This document shows, one piece after another, positions 1 through 55,100 of a DNA stretch of 64,000 nt. The notes beneath the pieces are model-generated. The model made no database searches, was not told the origin of the DNA, and worked only from the letters and a program-made list of their open reading frames with translations. Both the position numbers and the translations under genes were made by a program. Each line of letters starts with the position of its first letter. The first letter of the stretch is position 1. Source of the stretch: Glandiceps talaboti (Eukaryota > Hemichordata > Enteropneusta > Spengelidae); the NCBI RefSeq assembly GCF_964340395.1, contig NC_135561.1, forward strand, positions 13,311,961 to 13,375,960. Reading direction: 5' to 3'.

Positions 1-215
1 TAACTTATGTAATTATGAGACTTGTTGGTATGTGTCTGTTAACTGGCTGTTACATGTAACTGCATGTTCTTTACTGTATATTTCTTATCAGTATTCTTAT
101 GATTAATGTGATCATAGACTTGTTGGTATGTGTCTGTTAACTGGCTGTTACATGTAACCCAGTTCTTCATTGTATATTTCTTATTAGTATTCTTATGATT
201 AATGTGATCATAGAC
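1..215. repeat. Two-copy tandem repeat, period about 98 bp
   Basis: A block beginning CTTGTTGGTATGTGTCTG at 21 recurs at 119 with the same following sequence (two copies of TGTTAACTGGCTGTTACATG, then TTCTTATGATTAATGTG). The second copy decays near 215. The array may continue beyond the left edge. It probably lies in a downstream intron of the minus-strand NSMCE2 gene. Confidence 0.75.
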
Positions 216-1023
216 CCTACTCTATGATGTGATAGATAAAGCCAAGATTTTATGTTTCTGACTCTTCTGTTTTTGAATAATACAGCGGGAATTGTCCTAT
301 TGAAAGAAGAACTAAGGGAATACGAATTCAAAGACTTTGTGATGGGGTAGTCTACCACGCCACACAGTGTAGCTTTGTAAGCCTATTGAGGAATCATCTC
401 CGCGTACGCACATTGTACATGTTATTCAGCACACTCCTGCATCTCGTGTTGCCCTAGGCCTAGGCAACATAGAATAACTTTAGACAGTTACGGTTATATA
501 TTCTTTTTACTGGTGGATTGGTGTCATACGTCACTCCATGAGCATATACATGTAGCATGCACGGTAATACTAGTATTCTGTACGTACCCATAGCTGGGGT
601 ACATATGTACATACATACGTATGCGTACACTGTACTATCCAAGGTCCTAATTGCATAATTGTTAATGAATTTGGCAAATTGATTGACCTTTAATGAACAA
701 TTACCAAAAGAAATATTTTACAGACGACTGAATAACACTCCCAAATGTATAATACTATGAATGGGTCTGTCGAAAATTATATCGCCACATTTGCCAAGGG
801 CTGAGACATGGAAACTGGAAGTATTCACTGCACTGGTCAAGATTTGAATGAGCTGCATAGTTCTGACGTCGGAGTGTGTCACATGACAAACGGTACTATG
901 ATGTGATGATACCCCCAATTTGAATGAGGGCGCTGTATTCTCAAATTCCTGCAGTCTGGAATGGCCTACTAGTATTTTGGCAAGAAAACCTGACCAAATA
1001 GTGCAATAATGCAATGTCCTTAC
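216..1023. other. Probable NSMCE2 intron, no supported exon
   Basis: This stretch follows the donor of the third NSMCE2 coding exon on the minus strand. I looked on the minus strand for the C-terminal SP-RING zinc-binding exons (a CP-T start and a C-x-H pair) and did not find them, so they should lie left of the window. A short open plus-strand stretch at about 285-350 is discussed under rejected items. Confidence 0.5.
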
Positions 1024-3315
1024 CAGGATGTTTGACTTGCCAGAGTTTGGTTCTCATTTCCTCCACTCTAGGATGTTGGTTTAAGTTGTCATGGATACTA
1101 CTACGTTGTATTGTATTCATCTCATGGTTTACAAGCTGGTCTACATTGATAACATTGTCTGACGGTGTTTTTCTGATCTGGAATATTAAACACACATCTA
1201 CTAGTATTTTCAGGATGTTTTGAAAAAAAATTGAGGGAAAGAAGATATACAGGAGGTTCTATCACACACATCTCAGGGTGAACATGCAAGGACAACAATT
1301 TTATAGCCTGTTTGTTCTACATCACGTCTTGTGTCTATGTCATTGGTTCTACAGGGCTTGAAATGAGTCAAAACATTCCAAATTGCTACTACTTGTCATG
1401 AATTATTCATGATGAGGTATGATTATGTTATTCCCCTATATTTTCCTTCATTTGAGCGGAAAATACTTGTGATAGATCTAAGGTTTCTGTCACAACTCAT
1501 TTCTCGACTCATAGTGACAAGGCCCCTTAGGTCACTTGTATTTTCAGTGGCTGAACGAAGAAAAAAATTGTGCGATATCTGAATAGATGCATTTCATGGC
1601 TACATTACAACCCACTGGTATCATGGAGTGGATGTGATTAGGGAGTTCTTTTTAGCACTAATTATTACCATGTTCTTGTGAGCACTAATGATCTAAAACC
1701 TTACCAAACACCAATATCACAGCATGTTCTTGTTTCATTCAATTCTGACTACCTGATGTCTGTCAATATCTATAGCCTGTGTAAACTGACTGGTATTCCA
1801 CCTGATATGTTTGCCATTTTCTATAGCCTGTGTAAACTGACTTTAATCTTACCTGATCTTTGACATTTTCTATGGCCTGTGTAAACTGACTTAGATCTCT
1901 CTCCATTGAAGCATACTCCAACATCTTATTCTTGAGTTCATTGACTTGATCAGGATTATCTGTATTTGAAAACAGTAATGACATTTTCTAAATTTATCAA
2001 ATCGTTTCACAAAATCAGCTCTATAAGTTTATTATAAGGCTCGAAGTTACAGTACATACTTGTTTATTAAAGTGACTAGTTATATGAAGTGAACATGTGG
2101 TCCCAGCTATATACTTGCGTGCGTAGACAAGGAATGGACAGTGGTTACCTACTAACTTCTAGCAAGTTTGACTTGGTAAATATGTATAAATATATAAGTA
2201 CATGTATGGTGGCACAAAAACATTTTGTATTCTGAGTAGTAATCATCCATCTGCCTATGCAGATGTATAGTGTATGATAGAAAGATGTCTCCTATATTCT
2301 GGTATTATAGGGTAAGGGTGATGGAGATTAATATGGCACTTCCAGTAAGGGTGATGGTGGGGTCATATTGACATGGAATCTCAAGTGTGTGTGTGTGTGT
2401 GTGTGGTGAATAACTCGTTTTAGGGCATATAGTTAGGTGTTTTCTGTTGTTGAGATTAACAGTGTCACCTACAAATAATCTGGATATTTATCCTATCAAG
2501 ACCACAGCGTAAGTACCAACTTCTAAACTCATCATAATTTATTTTGTAATGTCAAAATCTGGGAAATTCTTGAATTACTACTTAGTTGATGAACTGACAA
2601 TTTGAAAATCAATCAATGACATAGAGAATACTGTCACTGACGAAAATGAGACAAACACAGCTCAACTTATGATAGCGCTGGATAATATTTTATATTGGCG
2701 TTGATACTTGGACTTGCACCTCCACTATGGTTGCATAGGGCATAGGCAGCAACACGTGGGTAGTGGTAAGTATGTGCACACACAGTACTAGTATTTGAAA
2801 TCTGGAAGATGCATCCATTGGCAATTAGAAGATTCTTGCTAGTATTAAAAAAAATATGTTCTTGTTGTTGGTTACATGTACACATTTCTTTTTCATCAGT
2901 TTGCTAACTGCCACCTACTCGTATAGACTCCTCCATTGTGGGCACGGTCTTATCATACATACTCATTTGTGGAACCATGATGGGAGTCACCGAGTGCAGG
3001 TGTATAAGACTCAGTATCGATGGCACTGGAGCTACATTTCTGAGACAATACACTCACTACCTTTTGCATATACCACAATCTGGATGGTCTACATTGGTAA
3101 ATACTATAGATGGCAACATTCTGCCACGACTGTCAAGGTGCTACATTTGCCTCGTTGTTCTTTATCTTACCTTCACTTTCCTCTAAATCCAGTGCCACAT
3201 CAAGACACGCTGTCATTCCAGTCTCAATAAACTGGTTCATTTTTCTAAGCTGACCCATGGCATTCTCTACCACTGCAAAATTGACATCACTATGGCAACT
3301 GTCTGCCATTGCCAT
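1024..3315 (-). CDS. NSMCE2: NSMCE2/MMS21 E3 SUMO ligase of the SMC5/6 complex, N-terminal three coding exons (partial)
   Basis: NSE2 docks on the SMC5 coiled coil and sumoylates targets in DNA repair through a C-terminal SP-RING. Three minus-strand exons join in frame: 3315-3171 (48 codons plus 1 nt), 1959-1853 and 1177-1024, with donors GTAAGA, GTAAGA and GTAAGG and AG acceptors. Together they give about 135 residues of the helical N-terminal region. From memory of the human protein, VENAMGQLRK, GMTACLDVALDLEES and LEYASMERDL line up with VESALSSLKN, GMDTASSVALDLVES and VEFATLDRQL, and the third exon matches the helix before the SP-RING. The start at 3315 has a good context (ACCATGG) and a second ATG two codons later. 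The catalytic SP-RING is not in the window. The gene is divergent from ASAP. The family call is fairly secure; human similarity was judged by eye. Confidence 0.85.
1290..1580. repeat. Foldback repeat, family A, copy 1
   Basis: The foldback part is about 1428-1575. It starts TTATTCCCCTATATTTTCC and ends with a diverged inverted copy (GGCTGAACGAAGAAAAA). An outer flank with GTGTCTATGTCA is shared with the copies at 36423-36810 and 40420-40745. It has no coding capacity, as expected of a non-autonomous (MITE-like) element. It lies in the NSMCE2 intron. Confidence 0.65.
1765..1895. repeat. Triplicated exon end and splice donor of NSMCE2 coding exon 2
   Basis: The block CCTGTGTAAACTGACT occurs three times at a spacing of about 50 bp. 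The rightmost copy lies inside coding exon 2 (1853-1959); the other two extend into the intron. On the minus strand the first intronic copy again carries a CAG followed by GTGG, a possible secondary donor. Confidence 0.7.
1980..3170. other. NSMCE2 intron 1 (intron spans 1960-3170)
   Basis: This lies between the first and second NSMCE2 coding exons. It includes a short GT microsatellite at about 2383-2405. I see no other exon or element in it. Confidence 0.6.
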
Positions 3316-4296
3316 GGTTACGGTTGATTGCCTCTCAAGATTCTATATTAGTATTCATGTGAGAACGTACAATGATCTGTAAATAAGACAATATGAAAGA
3401 CATTTTGAAGCAGATTAATAAATGTTGACAACATTGGAAATGTGTACATGACAGAATTCTTATGAGTGATTTTTATTGTGGCAACATACAGCATGTACAC
3501 ATGTAGTGTCATGGCAGCTAGTTTACCTCTGATGAGGAAGTGACTGTTACCCTCCAAGCGCCTAAGCAAACAAACCAAAAAACAAACAACAATACAAACA
3601 ACATATAAATGATGTGGACCTCCATCATAGAAAAATATGGTAAACGCATATCACCCGGTGGGTGATACTTCCAATATTCTATGGTAAGCGTACGACATAT
3701 GCCATGTCTTCAATTCAATGTATCTAGTACAAAAATAAGTGGAGGTACATTCTACATTTGTAAATTAATTTCACGTCTGGGGTTACAGTTTCACTACATC
3801 GTGCACCCTGCCCACAGTCCCTCTATGATGCATGAACTGTGACCGGCCTTATGAATATGACTTGAGCGAATGTTTGGATGTATCTCTTAAAGATAAAATA
3901 TCCATGATGCGACCATGGAGGGTATACCTCCATGAGTGATGCGATCCAGTGATACACTTTAACGGTCTACGGCTCTATCGATCACGATTATTTTGAAGTC
4001 ATTGTACCTGTTGTACCATAGGTCTACTCTTATCATACGTTGTGGGTGCAGTTATGCCATTACAGAGCACAAATGCTAGTATTACCTCTTACCTACCAGA
4101 TGTAAACATTCAGAGTTACCCATCTGAATGTTTCGCGGGTTAACAACTCTCGTGGAATCACGTCAACGACGAGTGTAGATATAATTGAACGGCGCATGCG
4201 TAATCGTACGTTTAAACTTGTAGTTTCCTGTAGTTGTTTTTAGTGTTTTCACACCAATCCATGTAAATTGTGAGAGTTATCAATGTTGCCATCATC
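3316..4296. promoter_or_regulatory. Shared head-to-head promoter region of NSMCE2 and ASAP
   Basis: About 980 bp separate the divergent start codons at 3315 (minus) and 4297 (plus). The part next to ASAP (about 4130-4205) is richer in CpG than its surroundings. It holds an NRF1-like palindrome GGCGCATGCG at 4191-4200 and a CRE-like ATCACGTCA near 4158. No TATA box stands out. On the minus strand a CAGAG followed by GTAAAC near 3530 could be the donor of a non-coding NSMCE2 leader exon, but this is unproven. Confidence 0.6.
4191..4202. promoter_or_regulatory. NRF1-like site
   Basis: GGCGCATGCGTA matches the palindromic NRF1 core (GCGCATGCGC type) with one mismatch. It lies about 95 bp upstream of the ASAP start codon, a usual place for this factor at CpG-rich promoters. 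Called on motif alone. Confidence 0.5.
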
Positions 4297-48515
<44,219 letters not shown>

Positions 48516-49516
48516 GAAAACTTAAACCAAGAACACGACTAACTTTTCTCAAGATGCAATAATTTTACTAAAATTTTTACTGTACAGTCTATTTTAAACA
48601 AAAGAAAAATCTATCTTTGTTGGGTGGTAGTTGTTTTTTAATGTGATTTTTATGGAAATAATTGTCTGAAAACTGTCTTAGGTGCTTTTTTTTTTTACAC
48701 ATATTACTGCCAGTATTATACATATTGCATGCAATTGTGCACCCCCTATTTCCAATCCACTATTACAATTATGATACCAAGACCATTCCAAAACAGCAAA
48801 ATTAATAGGTTATGTTTGGTTTATGAAAACGTTCGATAGAAATAGTAGACTTTGAATAGATAACATGTAGATTTAGTCCGTAAAGGGGTAACTGTCAAAC
48901 AGCGTAATGTACAATGCTGTCATGTGAATTTGGTCCTTAAAGGGGTAACTGACAAACAGCGTAATGTACAATGCTGTCATGTGAATTTGGTCCTTAAAGG
49001 GGTAACTGACAAACCGCGTAATGAACAATGCTGTCATGTGAATTTGGTCCTTAAAGGGGTAACTAACAGAAACAGTGTAATGTACAATGCTGTCATGTGA
49101 ATTTGGTCCTTAAAGGGGTAACTAACAGAAACAGTGTAATGTACAATGCTGTCATGTGAATTTGATCCTTAAAGGGGTAACTAACAGAAACAGTGTAATG
49201 TGCAATTCTGTCATGTGAATTTGCATAATGTACAAGGCTATCATGTGAATTTGGTCCTTAAAGGGGTAACTGACAAAAACACATTACACTGCTACCACAT
49301 GAATTTTGACCATAAAGGAGAATTGTCGAAAGCAATATACATTTGTACTGCTATCATGTGAATTTGGTCGTCAAAGAGGCAGCTGACAGTAACAGCGTAA
49401 GGTGCACTGCTATCATGTGAATTTGGCCCTCAAGGGGTAACTCAAACAATAGTATATGGTTTTATAATACTTGGCTGGGAGAACTTTTCAAATATAAATA
49501 ACAGAATCCAAATAAA
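48516..49516 (+). other. Probable ASAP 3' UTR
   Basis: Follows the TAA at 48513-48515. The first AATAAA downstream is at 49511-49516, which would give a 3' UTR of about 1.0 kb that includes the minisatellite below. Another AATAAA lies at 49776, so the end may be further right. Confidence 0.5.
48868..49440 (+). repeat. Minisatellite in the probable ASAP 3' UTR, about 10 copies of 57 bp
   Basis: GTGAATTTGGTCCTTAAAGG, then GGTAACTGACA and GTAATGTACAATGCTGTCAT, repeat every 56-59 bp. The central copies are almost identical and the right-hand copies degrade. Confidence 0.9.
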
Positions 49517-51300
49517 ACTTTATACTAGTAGACATAATGCCAACGTAATCTCATGGTTTCTGAGCCTCCCCTTTAAGGATGGGTGCACTGTATTCATTTG
49601 GATGTATTTTCATTCACTTTTTACATTATTGGTAAAATAATAACATTACCTGATCACTTATATAGGTCACTGTCATATGCAAATATGATAAGAGAAAGTC
49701 AAGTTCATTACTGTGGGAGGTCTACAATATTTTGATACTCTTTGTCATAAACACAGTCAATATGATACTCACAGAAATAAATGTCTGTCAATTTAGATAA
49801 AAACTAATAAGTAAATGGACACGTGGAGAAACCATTGCTGTTTTAGCAAAGAATGTGAAATTTAATTGCATAAATTAATTTGGCATCAATTTCATTTGCA
49901 TACATTAATCTCACAGCCATGTTGTATTCTAGTAAAACGAATTATAACAACTTATAAATACCAATAATTTTGATTGGTCTGTATCGTGGTCAGTTGTTAA
50001 TAACAGTAAATTTGATTGGGCCTTAACACTGTGTAAGTTGTAGATAACACCAATTTTTATTGGTCCAGATCATGGTAAGATGTTAATAACAATAATGTCT
50101 ATTGGTCAGCTATATTGCAAGCTTGTATATTTTATGAACCACAAAAATTGAAGTTTGACCAATAGCTGTGAATGTTACTCATAAAGTCACATTTTGAAAA
50201 ACTTCTCATGTAATATTGTATATTCTCATTTTTATGGTACAAACCGTTTGCTCTGCATTTGGAACTGTGATATTTTGTCACTTTTTCTTCAACGTCGTGC
50301 TAGTCTTACTCCAAAGTGATAGTTTATTTTGATCTGGTGATATTTATTAAGTTTCCAGATCAGACTAAATAGCCGTTATCAGAAACATGTAAAGGCTGTT
50401 GGTTTTTTAAAAAATGTGTGATTATAGATTAATTTTCGCAAACCAAATTGATATTACCAGTTCTGTCTTTGAAAATAATCATCCATAGACCCTTTATCTC
50501 TGACGTGACTCAGCAAGTTTGAGACAAAAGATTGTCTGAGATCCAAAAAAATGAAGATTTTAAAATATCTATAAAGCTTGATTTGTAGTGATATCAACTG
50601 ACCAACATTTTTTTGGTGAAATGGCACAGAATACAAGAAAGATATGCTTACTTCAACTTATTTTAAAAAGGGAAATATAAACTTTTCAAGAATAAAAATG
50701 TCTGTGAGGTGAACACTTTGTACTTCAATGCATCTGAGGTTGAAACTTTATATGACTGTATTGCTAAAATACTGCAGTGCCTTCCAAGTTAGACTGCAAG
50801 ATATGTCGTGTCACACTCCACCCTCACCGGCCAACTCTATCCATGAAATGGGTGTTAGGGCGTCATGGCGTACTTTACAGACTACTTCCAAGTAAATGGA
50901 CAAATCTTTTTACTAAAGTTATACTTTTGACATGTTTTATATGGCGATGGTATATATATACATATTAATTATACTTGCATTTTTACAAGTATACATGTAA
51001 TAAAATTTGACATTGTGATTTTACAATCTATCAATTCATGTGTGCACGACGTCATGTTATTTCAATGTGAATTTTTCTGTGTGAGTTTGGGATTCTGTGA
51101 AGAGTGTAGGGTGTGAAATCTTGTCGGAGTAAAGCTTCAGGAGTGTACACATTGCAGCATGAACTCTGACCTACATTTCCAATGAACCATCTTCATATAA
51201 AGTGATAGCTGTGTCACAGTATGTGTATCAACTGCAGTTGTAACACACCTACTACATTTGCTGTGTTGTGATTCGTCAGTACGTGGTATGTAGAGTTTTT
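49517..51300. other. Intergenic, no gene seen
   Basis: AT-rich DNA downstream of ASAP. Three diverged short repeats lie at 49960-50110 (ATTGGTC with AATAACA). No exon with convincing coding character. Confidence 0.5.
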
Positions 51301-51356
51301 GTGCTGTTGACCGTACCTTAAATGACTTTTACTGGTCAACAGTTCTTAGTTTACTG

Positions 51357-51379
51357 ATGACGTCACACGCGCATGCGTA
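51357..51379. promoter_or_regulatory. CRE plus NRF1-like motif cluster
   Basis: A perfect palindromic CRE (TGACGTCA, 51357-51364) is followed by CGCGCATGCGTA (NRF1-type) within a few bases. This is typical of promoter DNA, yet no gene is recognised on either side. A short ATG frame opens at about 51403 (plus) and ends after 12 codons. Confidence 0.45.
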
Positions 51380-51592
51380 CATATTTTCAAAACAAATTGA
51401 CATGGCATCTTCTGTTGCTATGAAAGTCACACGAGCATAGAAAGCTAAATGTCAGAAATGGATTCGGAATGAACACAATTGGTAATTATTAAAGAAGTTC
51501 GGTTTTCCATGTTCCTCTGTTGCTGTCTGAACTATGGTCACTGTTGACATGGGGGGTGACCCTAAAACGAATGACAACCCGAATGACGGAAA

Positions 51593-51883
51593 AGGAATGA
51601 CAGCATTTCCAGTATGTGAACAGTGGAATGACACCCTTTTCTACATTCAGTTATAGTTGAAGGACACCCTCTGCACTGTAAAACGAGTGGAATGACAGCC
51701 GCCACTCTATAAAATAAGTGGAATGACAGCATTTTCAATGCTTTGGAACTGGAATGACAGCATTTTATAGAGTGGCGGCTGTCATTCCACTTGTTTTACA
51801 GTGCAGTTGATGTCATTCAACTAACTGAATGTAGAAAAGGGTGTCATTCCACTGTTTACATACTGGAAATGCTGTCATTCCAG
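51593..51883. mobile_element. Foldback (MITE-like) element with GGAATGACAGC arms
   Basis: The arms 51593-51715 and 51762-51883 are inverted copies (AAAACGAGTGGAATGACAGC against GCTGTCATTCCACTTGTTTT; CTACATTCAGTTA against TAACTGAATGTAG). The motif GGAATGACA or its inverse TGTCATTCC appears at least eight times, so the arms are internally repetitive too. Confidence 0.85.
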
Positions 51884-51995
51884 TTCCAAAGCATTGAAAA
51901 TGACGGGTGTTAACCGTACCTAGAGAACAGTGTGCTGAGAGAATGGGAATGTAGTAGTAGGTGTTACAAAACATATGTTGACTGATTTTGCTCGT

Positions 51996-52135
51996 GCAAC
52001 ATCAATTGTCAGTTTCCCTCATGCCTGTGGGTCAGACCAACACAGACTGTTTCCCTCGAGGCTTCGGCCTTGGGAAACACTCTGTATTGGGGTGACCCGC
52101 AGTCCCTCGAGGAAACAGACGTATGATGTTGCCTT
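51996..52135. mobile_element. Small nested foldback element
   Basis: GCAACATCA at the left and TGATGTTGC at the right are inverted ends. Inside, GTTTCCCTC...GTGGGTCA pairs with TGACCCGC...GAGGAAAC, and a CCTCGAGGCTTCGGCCTTGG hairpin sits at the centre. Non-coding. Confidence 0.7.
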
Positions 52136-55100
52136 TGCAGTCAGTCAACATGTGTACACAGTTGCAAAAGTTTGTCAACACGACTTTGCAGACTATTGTT
52201 TGTCACTCAAACCAGCTATTAACTCTTGATAATTTGGTAAAAGTTTGTGCCTTTATTACCCTAAAAAGAGTCTTTAGAGTGAGAAACACTGGTCTATGTC
52301 GTTTGGCCTATTGGCCCAGGTTTTATATATTTCTAGAGCCAGAATTGGATCTACCTTGGGGTCTTTTGATTTGGGTAAATTAGCCCCAAATCCACTTGTT
52401 GAGGTATCATTCTTAGCACCATGAAAAGTGACAGTGAGACTTCCTTTGTGGTCAAAATTAATTGATTTGTAGAAAACACTAAACGGGTTGTTGGATCACT
52501 TGGTTCACTCTTTGGTGCTATATCAAATTTTCTTAGCATTCATGTTAACACTAGAAGTGTGATGGCTTTTAATTATAATCCTAGCTATTTCACAGACAGC
52601 GTCACCTTTTCTGGCCATCCCTGAAATAATTGCCTGTCGTAATAGGCATAACTTGTGATCTACACATATGTTGATGTGTTGCAGACTTGACTAGAGCAGT
52701 TAACATATACAATGCTAGAGATGGGAGACCTTAAGGCAAGATATTGCTGCAGATGCATTCTTTACTCGTAATTTATATTTTCAGATGAGTCTGCAATTTT
52801 GCAAAAAAAGTATAAAATTAGCAAGTATCGTCGGAGGTAAAAACAACAATGTGTCTCTCCACAGACGTTACTCAGTTTATTAACAACAATAAATACTAAC
52901 CTCTACCGACCCACTTCAACGGACCATCATCACACTCAATCAACCACTTTAGAATTATACGAATTGGAAAACTCTCCATATGATAAAAACCTACTACCAA
53001 CTAAGTGATACAATATGGATTAAAAAGACTACACACTTCGATTAAATAAACAGAAAACAGTAACACAGCAACAGCTGGCCGAACTTGATATTCATACCAT
53101 TACAAGACAAGAGCACGATTGTACATGACGATAGCTGCTGTCTTCGACATTCATAGTGTGACAGAGCCTGGTTTCCCTGACAGAACTGGAAACCCAACGA
53201 TGAAGATAAACACAATCTCTTCGAAATATGTGGGTTAGAAATGTATTGTTGTAAATATATGGAATTGTATGTATGATGGCATATTTACTGATACATATTA
53301 CTTTAGAAAAATACTGTTTTGTATAAGATTGACCCCTGTCTACACTGAGTATACACTGTTAATTTTGGTGTGTAACGTTAATAAAACAATCATTTATTGA
53401 TTTAGTTCATTGGTTAAATACATATGCTGTATTTGGTATTTGTTTCTGTAAGTGGTGGTTTAATGCCTGCTTATTTAATATTTTTACCAATATGACCCCC
53501 TTTTTATATTTACACGAAGTTTGGCCTAAAACATTATGATCCAGCACTACAATGGAATTTCAACTTGCCTTTTACAAACGCTCAAGGAAGAGAACTCAGT
53601 CCTCATTGTGACATATGTCTACAATTATGTCTATTTATTATTAAAAGTTAATATCATGTGTTACGGGTGATTGATACATGCGATATGTAATTAACGTAAT
53701 TGCGAGTATCAATTAGTTAAATGATTAGCTATAAATCACGTGATACATCCTTTATTAAGGCAACACTAACACCGCAATCTAGCAGACAAAAGACTACATA
53801 CAGTGTTACTACTTCAGAGCAATTAATTGACTCTATCAAAACCCCACAACAGCTAAACACCCTCGACACATTTTATGGGGGGGGGGGGGAAAGAGTCGAT
53901 TCTATTAAAGAACATCATTTTTGGTCTGTACAACATACAATCCTTAAGTAGTGATGGACAACCTTCGAAAACTAATCGAAAATTTGTATACATTTGATAC
54001 CGGCACCTTCTTAACCTATTACAGCCTTGTGTCGCAAGGTAGCATAGATTGTTCATCAGCTGGATCCCCAAACAGGCACTAAGTTCAGCACGTCTATAGT
54101 CTACAAGTTCAACAAGTTCTACATAATGCTCGTTGATGAGGAAGCTTTTGTTGGGTCCTGGCTGCTCACTGAACAGGATAACTTACATGCATCATACGGT
54201 AGGGTTTATAATACGACAAAGCGGATTGATCGCTGGACCATAAACTTAAATTTAAAAATAGTGCCAATGGTGTTGTAGCACAACTGTACAGTGTTTTAAA
54301 AATCTTTATCCACATGCTGATCCATACTAGGTATAATGGTGTTCATTTGCTGAATGATTCTCCAGTTGCCTATCCAGCCCTGTTGTTACCTTTGAAATAT
54401 ACGCAATCATTTGGCTGTTGCTATGGGCTTGAATATCGTACATGAGATCATTATATGCTTAATATTTCTTGATCTATAGACCCCAAGATACAACCCCATT
54501 ATATTTCACCAATCTGCTCTGCAGTTTTGGAATTATAGATTTTTGACCAAAAAGACATATTTATAGCCCTAATTTGCATATTAGTGATGGAATCATCTTA
54601 ATTTGCAAACCCCTAAGAATGTTCTCACCAAATAATTTCAGCCAACAAGTTCAAAGTCTCTCCCCGAAATCGTTATGCTGATAAAATATTTGAAATTAAA
54701 AAGTCATTTTCAAAAAAGATATTGCAAGAGAAAATGGTGTGTAAAACGTATTCAATTAGTTAATGTTGATGAGTAGTTTATTATGTACAATAAAGAAATA
54801 ATTTCACTTTGTTATGGAAAATTATGCTATGCACTGATGATCACTTTCAATAGACTATTGAGTATGTGTGGTCATATGAATTTGTCGGATATTAGTTTGC
54901 ATGTTAATGTCATTATAGAAGAAATGAAACACATTTTAATCTGTTTCTAACTGCTTTACATGGTTTACATAAGGGTGGTCATTATTAAAGCTTAACAGCT
55001 AAATGCGAGAATGTAAAATGAAACTATAAAAACGAAATATACAACAGCATAAAGCGAGCCTTCAACTATTAACAAAGACTAACTTGTGTCTACAAACACT

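Noticed and set aside
270-350. Plus-strand acceptor-like TACAG followed by an open stretch ending in TAG (LKEELREYEFKDFVMG)
   Set aside because: It looks protein-like, but it lies inside the expected NSMCE2 intron on the opposite strand, no further exon or polyadenylation signal supports it, and I recognise no family.
718-1014. 98-codon minus-strand frame next to the third NSMCE2 exon
   Set aside because: It has no SP-RING cysteine/histidine pattern and begins upstream of the exon donor; it is intronic.
51452-51634. 60-codon minus-strand frame beside the CRE/NRF1 cluster
   Set aside because: It overlaps the start of the foldback element and has no recognisable domain.
52786-53000. Two plus-strand exon-like stretches with AG and GT boundaries
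   Set aside because: The intron between them would be only about 26 bp, too short for an animal intron, and neither stretch matches a known family.
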